64,000 nt of DNA from Nocardia mexicana NBRC 108244. GTDB lineage: Bacteria; Actinomycetota; Actinomycetes; Mycobacteriales; Mycobacteriaceae. Positions 17,720 through 26,466 of the stretch are shown here, piece by piece; within the stretch, counting starts at the first letter, position 1; the number at the start of each line of letters is the position of its first letter. The position numbers and the translations under genes are program-made. The DNA is taken from the NCBI RefSeq assembly GCF_001613165.1, contig NZ_BDBV01000057.1, positions 34,341 through 98,340 on the forward strand, read 5' to 3'. The notes under the pieces are model-generated. The model ran no database searches, was not told where the DNA came from, and was given only the letters and a program-made list of their open reading frames with translations.

Positions 17720-18451
17720 CTATCCGAGCCGCGCGCCGAGGTCGGCTGCCGCCGCGCTCACCGCTGCCCCGAAGAACGGCGTGGATTCGTCGGTGAGGCG
17801 GCTGATCGGGATGTTCACGCTCAGGCTCGCGATCGGTCGTCCGGCGCCGTCGCGGACCGGCGCGGCGACGGCGCCGACATCGGACCGCCACTCGCCGCGA
17901 TTGACCGCGTACCCCTGCTCGCGGACGGCATCCAGTTCGGCGCGCAGTGCGCCGGGATCGGTGATGGTCGTGTCGGTGTATCGCGGTAGCTCGTCGGAGA
18001 GCAACTGCCCGATGTCGTCGTCGTAGGCCAGGACCGCCTTGCCATTGGCGGAGGCGTGCAAGGGAAGTGCGTGGCCGAGCGCCATGCTGGTGCGCACCGG
18101 CTTATCGGTCTCGAGCCGTTCGATCAGGACCATCTTGCCGCCCTCGGGAACCGTCAGGTGCACCGTCTCCCCGGTGTGCCGCCGCAGGTCCTCCATGATC
18201 GGCAGCGCCGTCCCGCGCAGCCCGAGATCGCCTCCGGCGCGGCCGCCGACCGCCAGCGCCTTGGTGGTCAGCACCCATCGCGTGATCTCGCCGGCGGCGG
18301 GGCGGATCCACTCGGCCGTGTCGAGCGTGGTCAGCGCCCGCTGCACCGAACTCTTCGGCATATCCAGCACCCGGGCCAGCTCCCCGACGCCGACCGGCTG
18401 CCGAGCCGCGACCTCCTCGAGCACGCGCAGTGCGTTCAGGACACTTCGCAC
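17720..18451 (-). CDS. IclR-family transcriptional regulator
   Basis: GTG 18451 is preceded by GGAGGAG at good spacing and gives the usual length (243 residues). Residues about 1-65 form the winged helix, with PVGVGELARVLDMPKSSVQRAL. The rest is the IclR effector-binding domain, with HLTVPEGGKMVLIERL, HASANGKAVLA and GEWRSDVGAVAAPV. It is divergent from the aminotransferase-MFS-dehydrogenase cluster, with a perfect 19-bp palindrome between them. It most likely controls that cluster in response to its substrate or an intermediate such as glyoxylate. Confidence 0.93.
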   Translation of the reverse strand: MRSVLNALRVLEEVAARQPVGVGELARVLDMPKSSVQRALTTLDTAEWIRPAAGEITRWVLTTKALAVGGRAGGDLGLRGTALPIMEDLRRHTGETVHLTVPEGGKMVLIERLETDKPVRTSMALGHALPLHASANGKAVLAYDDDIGQLLSDELPRYTDTTITDPGALRAELDAVREQGYAVNRGEWRSDVGAVAAPVRDGAGRPIASLSVNIPISRLTDESTPFFGAAVSAAAADLGARLG

Positions 18452-18524
18452 AGTCTCGACTCCTCCACTGCCTTGACTCCTCCACCGCGCATCCCTACCC
18501 TTACCGAACCTTATCGCGGAACAG

Positions 18525-18543
18525 TGTGCCACATTGTGGCACA
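18525..18543. promoter_or_regulatory. Perfect 19-bp palindrome, candidate IclR operator
   Basis: TGTGCCACA and TGTGGCACA are exact reverse complements around a single T, in the 110-bp gap between the IclR gene and the aminotransferase gene. The site ends 18 bp before ATG 18562, so it would overlap the promoter or leader of the catabolic operon. Autoregulation is likely. Confidence 0.7.
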
Positions 18544-18561
18544 GAACGGAAATCGGTTGTC

Positions 18562-19728
18562 ATGACTGCTCGCACCGGACGGCATTTTCTGCAGATCCCC
18601 GGACCGACCAACGTCCCCGACCGGGTCCTGCACGCCCTCGCCCAACCGACCATCGACCATCGCGGACCCGACTTCGCCGATCTCACCCGGGACCTGCTAC
18701 ATCGTCTGAAACCGGTGTTCGGCACGGACGATCCGGTCGTCATCTACCCCTCGTCGGGAACCGGTGCGTGGGAGGCGGCGCTGGTCAACACCCTCTCGCC
18801 CGGCGACCGCGTGCTGGCCTTCGAAACCGGTCACTTCGCGACCCTGTGGCGCGATATGGCCGAACGACTCGGGCTCACAGTCGAATTCGTGCCGGGGGAC
18901 TGGCGGCGGGGCGTCGATCCGGCCGCCGTCGCCGAACGGCTCGCCGCCGACACGTCGCACGGCATCGCGGCGGTGATGGTCGTGCACAACGAGACCTCGA
19001 CCGGGGTGACCAGCCGGATACCGGAAATCCGTGCGGCCATGGACGATTCGGACCATCCGGCGCTGCTGCTGGTCGACACGATCTCCTCGCTGGGCTCCAT
19101 CGACTACCGGCACGACGACTGGGGCGTCGATGTGACGGTCGGCTGCTCGCAGAAGGGACTGATGCTGCCGCCCGGCCTCGGCTTCAATGCGATCAGCGAC
19201 AAGGCGCTGGCGGCGACCCAGCGGTCGCGGCTGCCGAGGTCCTACTGGGATTGGGCGAACATCCTGGAGGCCAACGAGAGTGGTTTCTATCCCTACACCC
19301 CGGCCACCAACCTGCTCTACGGCCTCCGGGAGGCGCTGCTGCTCCTGGAGGAGGAGGGCTTGCCGAATGTCTTTGCGCGGCACCGCCGCCACTCGGCCGC
19401 GACCCGGGAGGCCGTGCGGGGCTGGGGACTCGAGGTGCTCTGCGCGGACAAGCGCGAATACTCCGACTCCCTGACCGCCGTCGTGCTGAGCGAAGAGCAC
19501 GATGCCGACAAGGTCCGCCGCATCATTTTGGAACGGTTCGACATGTCCCTGGGCACCGGCCTCGGCAAGCTCGCCGGGCGGGTGTTCCGCATCGGCCACC
19601 TCGGGTCCCTCAACGATCTGACGCTCGCCGGAACGCTGTCCGGCGTGCAGATGGGCCTCCAGCTCGCCGGAGTCCCGGTCGACCCGGCCGGTCTGCAGGC
19701 CGCGCTCGAGGTACTGCGCGGCGAATGA
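18562..19728 (+). CDS. Class V aminotransferase (serine/alanine- or ureidoglycine-glyoxylate type)
   Basis: The start at ATG 18562 gives 388 residues beginning FLQIPGPTNVP after a short tail, which is the family signature. The PLP lysine is K198 in GCSQKGLMLPPG, and the cofactor aspartate precedes it in LLVDTISSLGS. The C-terminal half includes GTGLGKLAGRVFRIGHLGSLND, typical of serine-glyoxylate, alanine-glyoxylate and (S)-ureidoglycine-glyoxylate transaminases; these cannot be separated by eye. It leads a cluster with an MFS carrier and an FAD/Fe-S dehydrogenase. The proximity to pyrimidine breakdown genes makes a purine-nitrogen role attractive but unproven. Confidence 0.9.
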   Translation: MTARTGRHFLQIPGPTNVPDRVLHALAQPTIDHRGPDFADLTRDLLHRLKPVFGTDDPVVIYPSSGTGAWEAALVNTLSPGDRVLAFETGHFATLWRDMAERLGLTVEFVPGDWRRGVDPAAVAERLAADTSHGIAAVMVVHNETSTGVTSRIPEIRAAMDDSDHPALLLVDTISSLGSIDYRHDDWGVDVTVGCSQKGLMLPPGLGFNAISDKALAATQRSRLPRSYWDWANILEANESGFYPYTPATNLLYGLREALLLLEEEGLPNVFARHRRHSAATREAVRGWGLEVLCADKREYSDSLTAVVLSEEHDADKVRRIILERFDMSLGTGLGKLAGRVFRIGHLGSLNDLTLAGTLSGVQMGLQLAGVPVDPAGLQAALEVLRGE

Positions 19729-19958
19729 AACCCGGTTCGGCGTAGCGCATTCCGGTGACGGCACGGATGCGCGCAGCCGATCCTGGACGTCCTCTCCACC
19801 CTTTTCGCTCTCCGCTGGGCACGTCGTAGGCCCGCTCCGACGGCACGGACACGACGCTCGACGCTCCGCCACGAGCGATACCCACGCTCCGCGAACGAGC
19901 CTGGGCTCCACCATGAGTCGGCGCCGCCCGCGTCGGCCACTCACGAGGAGGTAGGTCG

Positions 19959-21305
19959 TTGATCGAGACGACTTCCCCTGTCCGGCGCCTGTCCCACATG
20001 AAGCGGTGGACCTACATCCTGCCGGTCGTCGTATTCATCTATGTCATCTGCTACATCGACCGCACCAATATCGGTTTCGCCCTGCCCCACCTCGAGGCCG
20101 ATATGAATCTGACGGGGGCCCAGCAGGGACTCGCCAGCGGCATCTTCTTCTGGGGATATCTGCTGCTGCAGATTCCGGGCGGCTACATGGCCGAGCGGTG
20201 GAGCGCCCGGTGGTGGATCGCGATACTGATGGTGCTGTGGAGCGTGGCGGCCATGGCCTCGGGCTTCACCAACTCGGTCGGCCAATTGCTGCTCGCCCGT
20301 TTCCTTCTCGGCGTCGCGGAGGGCGGTGTCCAGCCCGCGCTGATGGCCACCATCCGGTGCTGGTTCCCGTTCGCCGAGCGCAGCCGCGCCTACGCGATCT
20401 TCAAGCTGTACACGCCGATCGCGGCCATCGTCGCCGCGCCGTTCTCCGGCATCCTGCTGACCTACACCGACTGGCGCTGGATGTTCATCATTCAGGGCGG
20501 CGCCCCGCTGATCGTGGGGCTGATCGCCTGGCTGGCGGTGGTGCGCGATACCCCCGCGAAGGCGGGCTGGTTGTCGGACACCGAGCGCAACTACATCGAG
20601 AGCTCCCGCCTCGAGGAGGGCGAGCCGCTGCAGCACCGCGGAACCTTCAAGGCCGCCTTCACAAGTCGCATAGTCTGGCGGTTCGCGCTCATCTACACGC
20701 TCACCCAGATGGGCCTGCTCGGCCTCACGCTGTGGCTGCCGAGCGTGCTCAAGAAGGCCTTCCACACCGATATGAAGGTGGGCCTGGTCGCGATGCTGCC
20801 ACAGCTCGCGGCGGGTGCGGCCATCATCCTGGTCGGCCGCTCGGCGGACCGACGCGGCGGGCACGTCACCCATATGTCGGTGGTGCTGGGCAGCGCCGCG
20901 GTGATCCTCGGCGGCGCGAGTCTGATTTCGGCACAACAGAAATGGCTCGTGCTCGGGGCGATGATCCTGGGCACGGCCGCGTCGATCGCCTGGTACGGGC
21001 CGTTCTGGGCGACGGTCACCAAGCTGGTGCCCGCGGCCGCTGCCGGTGCGGGGATGGGTCTCATCAATGGCGTCGGGAATCTGGGCAGCTTCTTCGGACC
21101 GTATGTCGGCGGCTGGCTCAGCGATCTGAGCGGCGGGGGATACGCGCTCACCCAGGTGTTCTTCGGCGCGGTATTCGGCACTGCCGCACTGCTCGTGCTG
21201 ACCTTGCGCAAGCAACTGCGGGAGGCGACGGGTGCAGCCCCGGTGCCGGATCCGCCCGAGCCGGATCGCGCACCCGCGGTCCAGCCTCCGCCGCAGCCAG
21301 CCTGA
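19959..21305 (+). CDS. MFS transporter (anion:cation symporter type)
   Basis: TTG 19959 is chosen because AGGAGGT sits 6 bp upstream. The 448-residue product has about 12 membrane helices with the usual MFS signatures. Helix 1 carries YVICYIDRTNIGFALPHL and is followed by GIFFWGYLLLQIPGGYMAERWSARWWI, hallmarks of the ACS family that imports organic anions (tartrate, glucarate, galactonate, phthalate types). A Pro-rich tail closes the protein. It lies between the aminotransferase and the FAD/Fe-S dehydrogenase genes, so it probably imports the substrate or a hydroxyacid of that route. The exact ligand is unknown. Confidence 0.93.
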   Translation: MIETTSPVRRLSHMKRWTYILPVVVFIYVICYIDRTNIGFALPHLEADMNLTGAQQGLASGIFFWGYLLLQIPGGYMAERWSARWWIAILMVLWSVAAMASGFTNSVGQLLLARFLLGVAEGGVQPALMATIRCWFPFAERSRAYAIFKLYTPIAAIVAAPFSGILLTYTDWRWMFIIQGGAPLIVGLIAWLAVVRDTPAKAGWLSDTERNYIESSRLEEGEPLQHRGTFKAAFTSRIVWRFALIYTLTQMGLLGLTLWLPSVLKKAFHTDMKVGLVAMLPQLAAGAAIILVGRSADRRGGHVTHMSVVLGSAAVILGGASLISAQQKWLVLGAMILGTAASIAWYGPFWATVTKLVPAAAAGAGMGLINGVGNLGSFFGPYVGGWLSDLSGGGYALTQVFFGAVFGTAALLVLTLRKQLREATGAAPVPDPPEPDRAPAVQPPPQPA

Positions 21306-21414
21306 TCACGCGCACCGTCGGCGGCCTGATGACGTGCGTGATCAGACCGCCGACAACGCCGGTCCGACCACGCTGGTCCGACCACGCCGGTTCGGCGAGG
21401 AGCGTTCGGCGAGG
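21302..21414 (+). other. Interleaved inverted repeats and tandem repeats between MFS and dehydrogenase genes
   Basis: CTGATCACGC (21302-21311) can pair with GCGTGATCAG (21336-21345). GTCGGCGG (21317-21324) can pair with CCGCCGAC (21347-21354). The two helices interleave in pseudoknot order. Downstream, a 14-bp unit GGTCCGACCACGC(T/C) is repeated twice in tandem (21361-21388), and TTCGGCGAGG occurs twice (21391-21400, 21405-21414). This fills most of the 160-bp gap before ATG 21466. It may be a leader or read-through control element; function unknown. Confidence 0.5.
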
Positions 21415-21465
21415 CCGGTCGCCCACGTCAGTTCGACGAAACACTGTGAACCACAGGGAGTTCCC

Positions 21466-24438
21466 ATGACACCGTCTGCGACGGATCTCGCCGCGCGCCT
21501 GGAGCGCGCACTACGCGCCACGCTGGACGGCGAGGTCGCCTTCGACGACTACACCCGCCACATCTTCTCCCGCGACGCCAGCATGTACGCGATAACCCCG
21601 CTGGGCGTTGCCTTTCCGCGCCACGCGGACGATGTCGCCGCTGCGGTGCGGGCCGCCGCCGGGCTGGGTGTGCCCATCGTGGCCCGGGGCGCGGGCACCA
21701 GCCTGGCAGGCCAGACGGTCGGCCCCGGCCTGGTGCTGGACCTGTCGCGGCATATGCGCCGGATCGTGGAGATCGACCCGGTGCACCGCACCGCCCTGGT
21801 GGAGGCCGGGGTGGTGCAGGACCAGCTCAACCAGGCCGCCGCGGCGCACGGGCTGATGTTCGGCCCGGACACCTCGACCAGTAACCGGGCCACGATCGGC
21901 GGGATGATCGGCAACAACTCCGCGGGCAGCGGCTCCCTGACCTACGGGATGACGATCGACCACGTCCGCGCCCTCGATGTCGTGCTTGCCGACGGCTCCC
22001 GGGCTCGTGTGGAACCGGTCGACGAGGCGGAGCGGAAACGCCGAGCGCTCGCCCCGACGCTGGAAGGCCGCATCTACCACGCACTTCCACGCCTGGTCGC
22101 CGCCGAAGCGGAAACGATCAGGACCGCGATGCCGAAGTTCTGGCGGCGAGCGGGCGGCTACCGGCTCGACCGGCTGGTGGATTTCGGGCCCGACAAGCCG
22201 TTCGATCTCGCGAAATTCGTTGTGGGAGCCGAAGGTACGCTGGCGATCGCCACGCACGCGCTGGTCGACCTGGTACCCAGGCCCGCTCGAACCGTCTACG
22301 CGGTAGGTCATTTCGCCGATACCGTGAGCGCGATCGCGGCCACGACGGACGCGCTGCGGTGCGCACCCCACCAGGTCGAGCTGATGGACCGCACGATCCT
22401 GGACCTGTCCCGGCGGAAGATCGAATACGCCGGGCTGGGAGACATTCTCGTCGGCGATCCCGGCGCGCTGCTGTTCGTCTCGTTCGCCGGTGCGGACGAG
22501 GCGGAACTCGTCGCCGAACTGGACCGGCTCGACGACCTGTGGCGGCAGAACGGGCACGGCTACCACACGCTGCGCGCGGTCACCCCCGCGGAACAAGCGG
22601 CGCTGCTGAAGGTCCGCAAGTCCAGCCTCGGGCTGCTGATGGCCGCCGGGGAGGGCACCCGCCGCCCGCTCGCCTTCGTGGAGGACACCGCCGTCGACCC
22701 GGTGTACCTGGCCGAATACACCAAGCGGTTCAAGGCGATTCTCGACGAGCACCACCTGGAGGCCGGGTTCTACGGGCACTGCTCGGTGGGCTGCCTGCAC
22801 ATTCGCCCGTTCGTCGACCTGACCGAGCCTGATCAGGTCGCCACCATGCGCACGGTCGCCGAGGCGGTCAAGGATCTGGTCGCCGAGTACGGCGGCGTGA
22901 ACTCGAGCGAGCACGGCGACGGCCTGGCCCGCAGCGAGTTCAACCGCGAGATATTCGGTGACGAACTGTACGAGACGATGCGAAAGGTCAAGCGGCTCTT
23001 CGATCCCGGCAATATCCTGAATCCGGGCAAGATCGTCGACGCGCCGCCGATGACGGAGAACCTGCGCGACCGCGACGCGCTGCCGCCCGCCCCGCCTATC
23101 ACCACCGCGCTGCGATTCGAGGTCGTGGGCGGCATGCGCGGCGCCGCGGATCGCTGCATGAATATCGGGCTGTGCCGCAAGTCCGCCTCGGGCGTGATGT
23201 GCCCGTCCTACATCGCGACCCGCAACGAGGAACACGCCACCCGAGGCCGCGCCAATGCCTTGGTGAAGGCCCTGTCGGAACCGGATCCGCACGCCGCGCT
23301 GGGCGGTGAGCGGCTGCACGAGATCCTCGACCTGTGCCTGATGTGCAAGGCCTGCAAGAGCGAATGCCCGATGAGTGTGGACATGGCCTCACTCAAGGCC
23401 GAGACGCTCGCGCATCACCACGATATCCACGGAATTCCCTTGCGCTCCAGAGTTTTCGGCTCGATCCGGCTACTCAACCGGATCGGCTCCGCGACCGCGC
23501 CGCTGTCGAATCTGCCCGGACGGATCGGTGTGCTGCGCCGGTTCGGGGAGCGCGTCGGAGGCATCACCGCCGCCCGCCCGCTGCCGGAGTTTCGGCGGGG
23601 CAACCTGATTCGCTGGTTCCGCCGCCGACCGGTGACAGCCTCGGCAACACCGCAGGGTGGGCTCGTCTGGCTCGCCGATTCGTTCACCACGTATACGGAG
23701 CCGCATATCGGGCGGGCGGCGATCGAACTGCTGGAGCGGTCCGGATGGCAGGTGGAACTCTCGGGCGGCGGCTGCTGCGGCCGGTCGAGCATGTCCAAGG
23801 GACTACTCGACGACGCACAGCAGAAGGCCCGGCGACTGGTCGATGTGCTTGCCGCCCAAGGTGATCCGGAATCGCCGATCGTCGGCTGCGAGCCCTCGTG
23901 CCTGTTCATGCTGCGCGACGAGTACACCGCACTGCTGCCGGAGTCGTCTGCGGTGCACACGGTCGCGGGACGCGTCCGGCAACCGGAGGAACTGCTCGTC
24001 GAGGCCATCGACACCGGCCGCCTCACCCTGCGCGCGGATTCGTGGCTTGCGGGACAAAGGATCGTATTCCACGGCCACTGCCATCAGAAAGCCGAGGTGG
24101 GCACCGCCGCGACAATGGCTCTGCTGCGGCGCATTCCGGGCGCCGAGGTGGTCGAGATCGATGCGGGCTGCTGCGGGATGGCGGGCTCGTTCGGCTTCGA
24201 ATCCGAGCATTACGAGACGTCCATGGCGGTCGGCGGCGACCGTCTCTTCCCGGCCCTCGCCGCCGAACCGCCCGACACCGTCGTGGCGGCCACGGGCGTC
24301 TCCTGCCGCCAGCAGATCTTTCACGGTGCGGGCCGAACCGCCTGGCACCCGATCGAACTCGTGCGTGAGGCGCTGTCGACCCGCGACGCTCGAACGGACC
24401 TCAGTCGACGAGATAGCGCTGCATCACGGCCGTGTTGA
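21466..24438 (+). CDS. FAD-linked oxidase / Fe-S dehydrogenase for a 2-hydroxyacid (D-lactate or D-2-hydroxyglutarate type)
   Basis: ATG 21466 has AGGGAG upstream and gives 990 residues, normal for the fused family. The N-terminal half is a PCMH FAD-binding domain (PRHADDVAAAVRAAA, VARGAGTSLAGQTVGPGLVLDLS) plus an FAD-oxidase C domain (HGDGLARSEF, DPGNILNPGK). The C-terminal half has two Fe-S cysteine clusters (CMNIGLCRKSASGVMC and CLMCKACKSECP) and two CCG motifs (GCCGRSSMSKG, AGCCGMAGSFG). It oxidises a D-2-hydroxyacid and passes electrons to the chain. Its 3' end overlaps the convergent DHFR-like gene by 38 bp. It completes the IclR-controlled cluster. Confidence 0.92.
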   Translation: MTPSATDLAARLERALRATLDGEVAFDDYTRHIFSRDASMYAITPLGVAFPRHADDVAAAVRAAAGLGVPIVARGAGTSLAGQTVGPGLVLDLSRHMRRIVEIDPVHRTALVEAGVVQDQLNQAAAAHGLMFGPDTSTSNRATIGGMIGNNSAGSGSLTYGMTIDHVRALDVVLADGSRARVEPVDEAERKRRALAPTLEGRIYHALPRLVAAEAETIRTAMPKFWRRAGGYRLDRLVDFGPDKPFDLAKFVVGAEGTLAIATHALVDLVPRPARTVYAVGHFADTVSAIAATTDALRCAPHQVELMDRTILDLSRRKIEYAGLGDILVGDPGALLFVSFAGADEAELVAELDRLDDLWRQNGHGYHTLRAVTPAEQAALLKVRKSSLGLLMAAGEGTRRPLAFVEDTAVDPVYLAEYTKRFKAILDEHHLEAGFYGHCSVGCLHIRPFVDLTEPDQVATMRTVAEAVKDLVAEYGGVNSSEHGDGLARSEFNREIFGDELYETMRKVKRLFDPGNILNPGKIVDAPPMTENLRDRDALPPAPPITTALRFEVVGGMRGAADRCMNIGLCRKSASGVMCPSYIATRNEEHATRGRANALVKALSEPDPHAALGGERLHEILDLCLMCKACKSECPMSVDMASLKAETLAHHHDIHGIPLRSRVFGSIRLLNRIGSATAPLSNLPGRIGVLRRFGERVGGITAARPLPEFRRGNLIRWFRRRPVTASATPQGGLVWLADSFTTYTEPHIGRAAIELLERSGWQVELSGGGCCGRSSMSKGLLDDAQQKARRLVDVLAAQGDPESPIVGCEPSCLFMLRDEYTALLPESSAVHTVAGRVRQPEELLVEAIDTGRLTLRADSWLAGQRIVFHGHCHQKAEVGTAATMALLRRIPGAEVVEIDAGCCGMAGSFGFESEHYETSMAVGGDRLFPALAAEPPDTVVAATGVSCRQQIFHGAGRTAWHPIELVREALSTRDARTDLSRRDSAASRPC

Positions 24439-24952
24439 ACTGCCTCGTCTCGGCCAGCCGGACGTGAATGCGCTTGTCCAGCAACGGGAACATCGGTGTG
24501 CCGCCGCCGAGTATCACGGGGCAGATGAACATCTGGTACTCGTCGATGAGTCCGTGCGGGATCAACGAGGCCGCGAGGTTCGCGCCACCGACCTCCATGA
24601 CGCCGTCGCCCCCGGCCTTGAGCCTGCGCACCTCCTCGACCGCGTTCTCGCTGACCAGCGTGCTGTTCCAGTGGACCTCGGTGAGCGTCCGGGAGAAGAC
24701 GTACTTCGTTTTCTCCGTCCAGAGCCCGCCGAACTCACGCTCGATGGGCGGCGCATCGGCGGCTACGTGCGGCCAGTACTCGGCCATCAGCTCGTACATG
24801 CGACGGCCGTGCAGCGAGATCTCGATCTCGCGGAAGCGGTCGTTGTGGAACTGGTGCAGTTCATCGTCCGGGTCGGTCCAGTCGATATTGCCGTCGCGGT
24901 CGTTGACATACCCGTCCAGGGACACGCCGAACGTATAGATCAGTTTCCTCAT
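24401..24952 (-). CDS. Dihydrofolate reductase-like (RibD C-terminal domain) protein
   Basis: ATG 24952 has GGGAGG at 9 bp. The 183-residue product begins RKLIYTFGVSLDGYVND and carries GRRMYELMAEYW, GGANLAASLIPHGLIDEYQMFICPVILGGG and a C-terminal VMQRYLVD. This is the pattern of the stand-alone RibD-C/DHFR-like reductases common in actinobacteria. An NADPH-dependent reductase role is expected; the substrate is unknown and folate reduction is not implied. Its end overlaps the opposite-strand dehydrogenase gene by 38 bp. Confidence 0.9.
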   Translation of the reverse strand: MRKLIYTFGVSLDGYVNDRDGNIDWTDPDDELHQFHNDRFREIEISLHGRRMYELMAEYWPHVAADAPPIEREFGGLWTEKTKYVFSRTLTEVHWNSTLVSENAVEEVRRLKAGGDGVMEVGGANLAASLIPHGLIDEYQMFICPVILGGGTPMFPLLDKRIHVRLAETRQFNTAVMQRYLVD

Positions 24953-24981
24953 AATCGGTAGACCTCCCACACTGTCGAAAT

Positions 24982-26355
24982 TCATCGGTCCGGGCCGTTG
25001 AGCGAAAAGTAGTCCGATTGACGCGACTGTGTGGTCGCGGCCAGGATCCGGGCCACCTCGTCGCTGCCGTCGGCGAGCGGCGCCACCGTCACCCGTACCG
25101 CCTGGGGGTGCCTGCCGCGGGTATCGGTGCAGAACGGGCCGCCGGGCGCGACGCGAATTCCGTTGGCCGCCAGGTGGACCAGCGTCGTCCGCTCGTCGGT
25201 GACCGGGACCCAGACGTTGAGCCCCTCGCCGTCGCCGACCGGTGCGCCGTGGCGGCGGAGGGCGTCGACGAAGGTCCGGCGGCGGATGCGGTACTGCTCC
25301 CGGGCATTGTCGACCGCGCGGGTGGCGGTGTCGTCGCGCAGCAGTTCGTAGAGCAGTCGCTGCAGAATCCGCGGCGTCCAACCCGGCCCCAGCATGCGCG
25401 TGGCGACGACCCGGTCGATCACCTCCTCGGGCCCGGACAGCGCCGCGATCCGCAGGTCGGGACCGTGCGATTTGGAATAGCTGCGCACATGCAGCACCTG
25501 ATCCGGCAGCCACCGGCCGATGCTCAGATCCGCGGTCGGCACGATGCGCCCCGAGTGGTCGTCCTCGACGATCATGCAGCGGTGTTCGCTGCGGCGCAGG
25601 ATGTCCGCCAGCTCCCGGATCCGCTCGGCGGTCATCGAGGCGCCGGTCGGATTCTGCGCCCGGGGCTGGATGATCGCGGCGGCCGGGGCCAGGTCGAGCG
25701 CCCGCTCGAACTCGTCCGGCAGCACGCCCTGCTCGTCCATGCCTACCGGAACAGGTTGCGCACCAATGGATTCCAGATAGTCCAGGAAGTGGGGAAAGGT
25801 CGGGTTCTCCACGATCACCCGATCGCCGTAGCGGACCACGGCCCGCAGTCCCCGCGCCACGGCGTCCATCGCCCCGTCGACCACGGTGAGCCCGCCCGAG
25901 CCGGTCGGCCAGTCGGCCTGCAGCAGCCGCCCGAGTTCGGGGACCACGGGAGCCTGGTGATAGTCGGTGGGTTCGGCGCTCAGCGCGACGTGCGCGAGCA
26001 GTGGCCCCAGCTCGGGCAGCAGCGCCGGATCCGGCGTGCCCAGCGACAGGTCCAGCCGGGCGTCCCCGGTGTCGGTGACCATCCGCGCGGTGCGCGCCGG
26101 GGCGGGGCGATGCTCGGAGGTGTCGGGCTCGGCGACGAAAGTGCCACTGCGACCGCGAGATACGACCAGCCCGGCCTGCGCGAGCGCCTTCCAGCCGTGA
26201 CTCACCGTCGCCGGGCTCACGCCCAGCTGTCCCGACAGCTCCCGCACCGTCGGCAGCCGGTCGCCGGGGCGCAGTTCGCCGCTGCGGATCATCCGGGCGA
26301 TGGCGCCGGCGATACCGGCCGGGCTCGGGTCATCGATCTGTATCGGTCTGCTCAT
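24982..26355 (-). CDS. MocR/PdxR-type GntR regulator with aminotransferase domain
   Basis: The 457-residue product starts with a GntR winged helix (about 1-75: IARMIRSGELRPGDRLPTVRELSGQLGVSPATVSHGWKAL split across the helices). A linker is followed by a fold-type I aminotransferase-like domain. The PLP site is visible as VRSYSKSHGPDLR, with the lysine in SKS, and NPTGASMT lies earlier. Such regulators sense PLP-bound amino compounds. It is divergent from the pyrimidine-degradation operon that yields beta-alanine or beta-aminoisobutyrate, so those amino acids are plausible effectors. It likely activates that operon. Confidence 0.92.
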   Translation of the reverse strand: MSRPIQIDDPSPAGIAGAIARMIRSGELRPGDRLPTVRELSGQLGVSPATVSHGWKALAQAGLVVSRGRSGTFVAEPDTSEHRPAPARTARMVTDTGDARLDLSLGTPDPALLPELGPLLAHVALSAEPTDYHQAPVVPELGRLLQADWPTGSGGLTVVDGAMDAVARGLRAVVRYGDRVIVENPTFPHFLDYLESIGAQPVPVGMDEQGVLPDEFERALDLAPAAAIIQPRAQNPTGASMTAERIRELADILRRSEHRCMIVEDDHSGRIVPTADLSIGRWLPDQVLHVRSYSKSHGPDLRIAALSGPEEVIDRVVATRMLGPGWTPRILQRLLYELLRDDTATRAVDNAREQYRIRRRTFVDALRRHGAPVGDGEGLNVWVPVTDERTTLVHLAANGIRVAPGGPFCTDTRGRHPQAVRVTVAPLADGSDEVARILAATTQSRQSDYFSLNGPDR

Positions 26356-26372
26356 TTCCGCCTCGGGGATCG

Positions 26373-26389
26373 GTGTAGCAGGTTTACAC
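26373..26389. promoter_or_regulatory. Inverted repeat, candidate MocR operator
   Basis: GTGTA and TACAC flank a 7-bp centre in the 111-bp gap between the MocR gene and the beta-ureidopropionase gene. The sequence TTCAC occurs twice 11 bp apart just downstream (around 26410 and 26421), consistent with the direct plus inverted repeats often bound by MocR regulators. The remaining gap is AT-rich for this genome and probably holds the promoters. Confidence 0.5.
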
Positions 26390-26466
26390 TTCCGGCACTC
26401 GCTGAAATATTCACGAAATGTTCACCATCAAGAATAACAAAATCGAGCGAGGCAGGAGATTCACTG

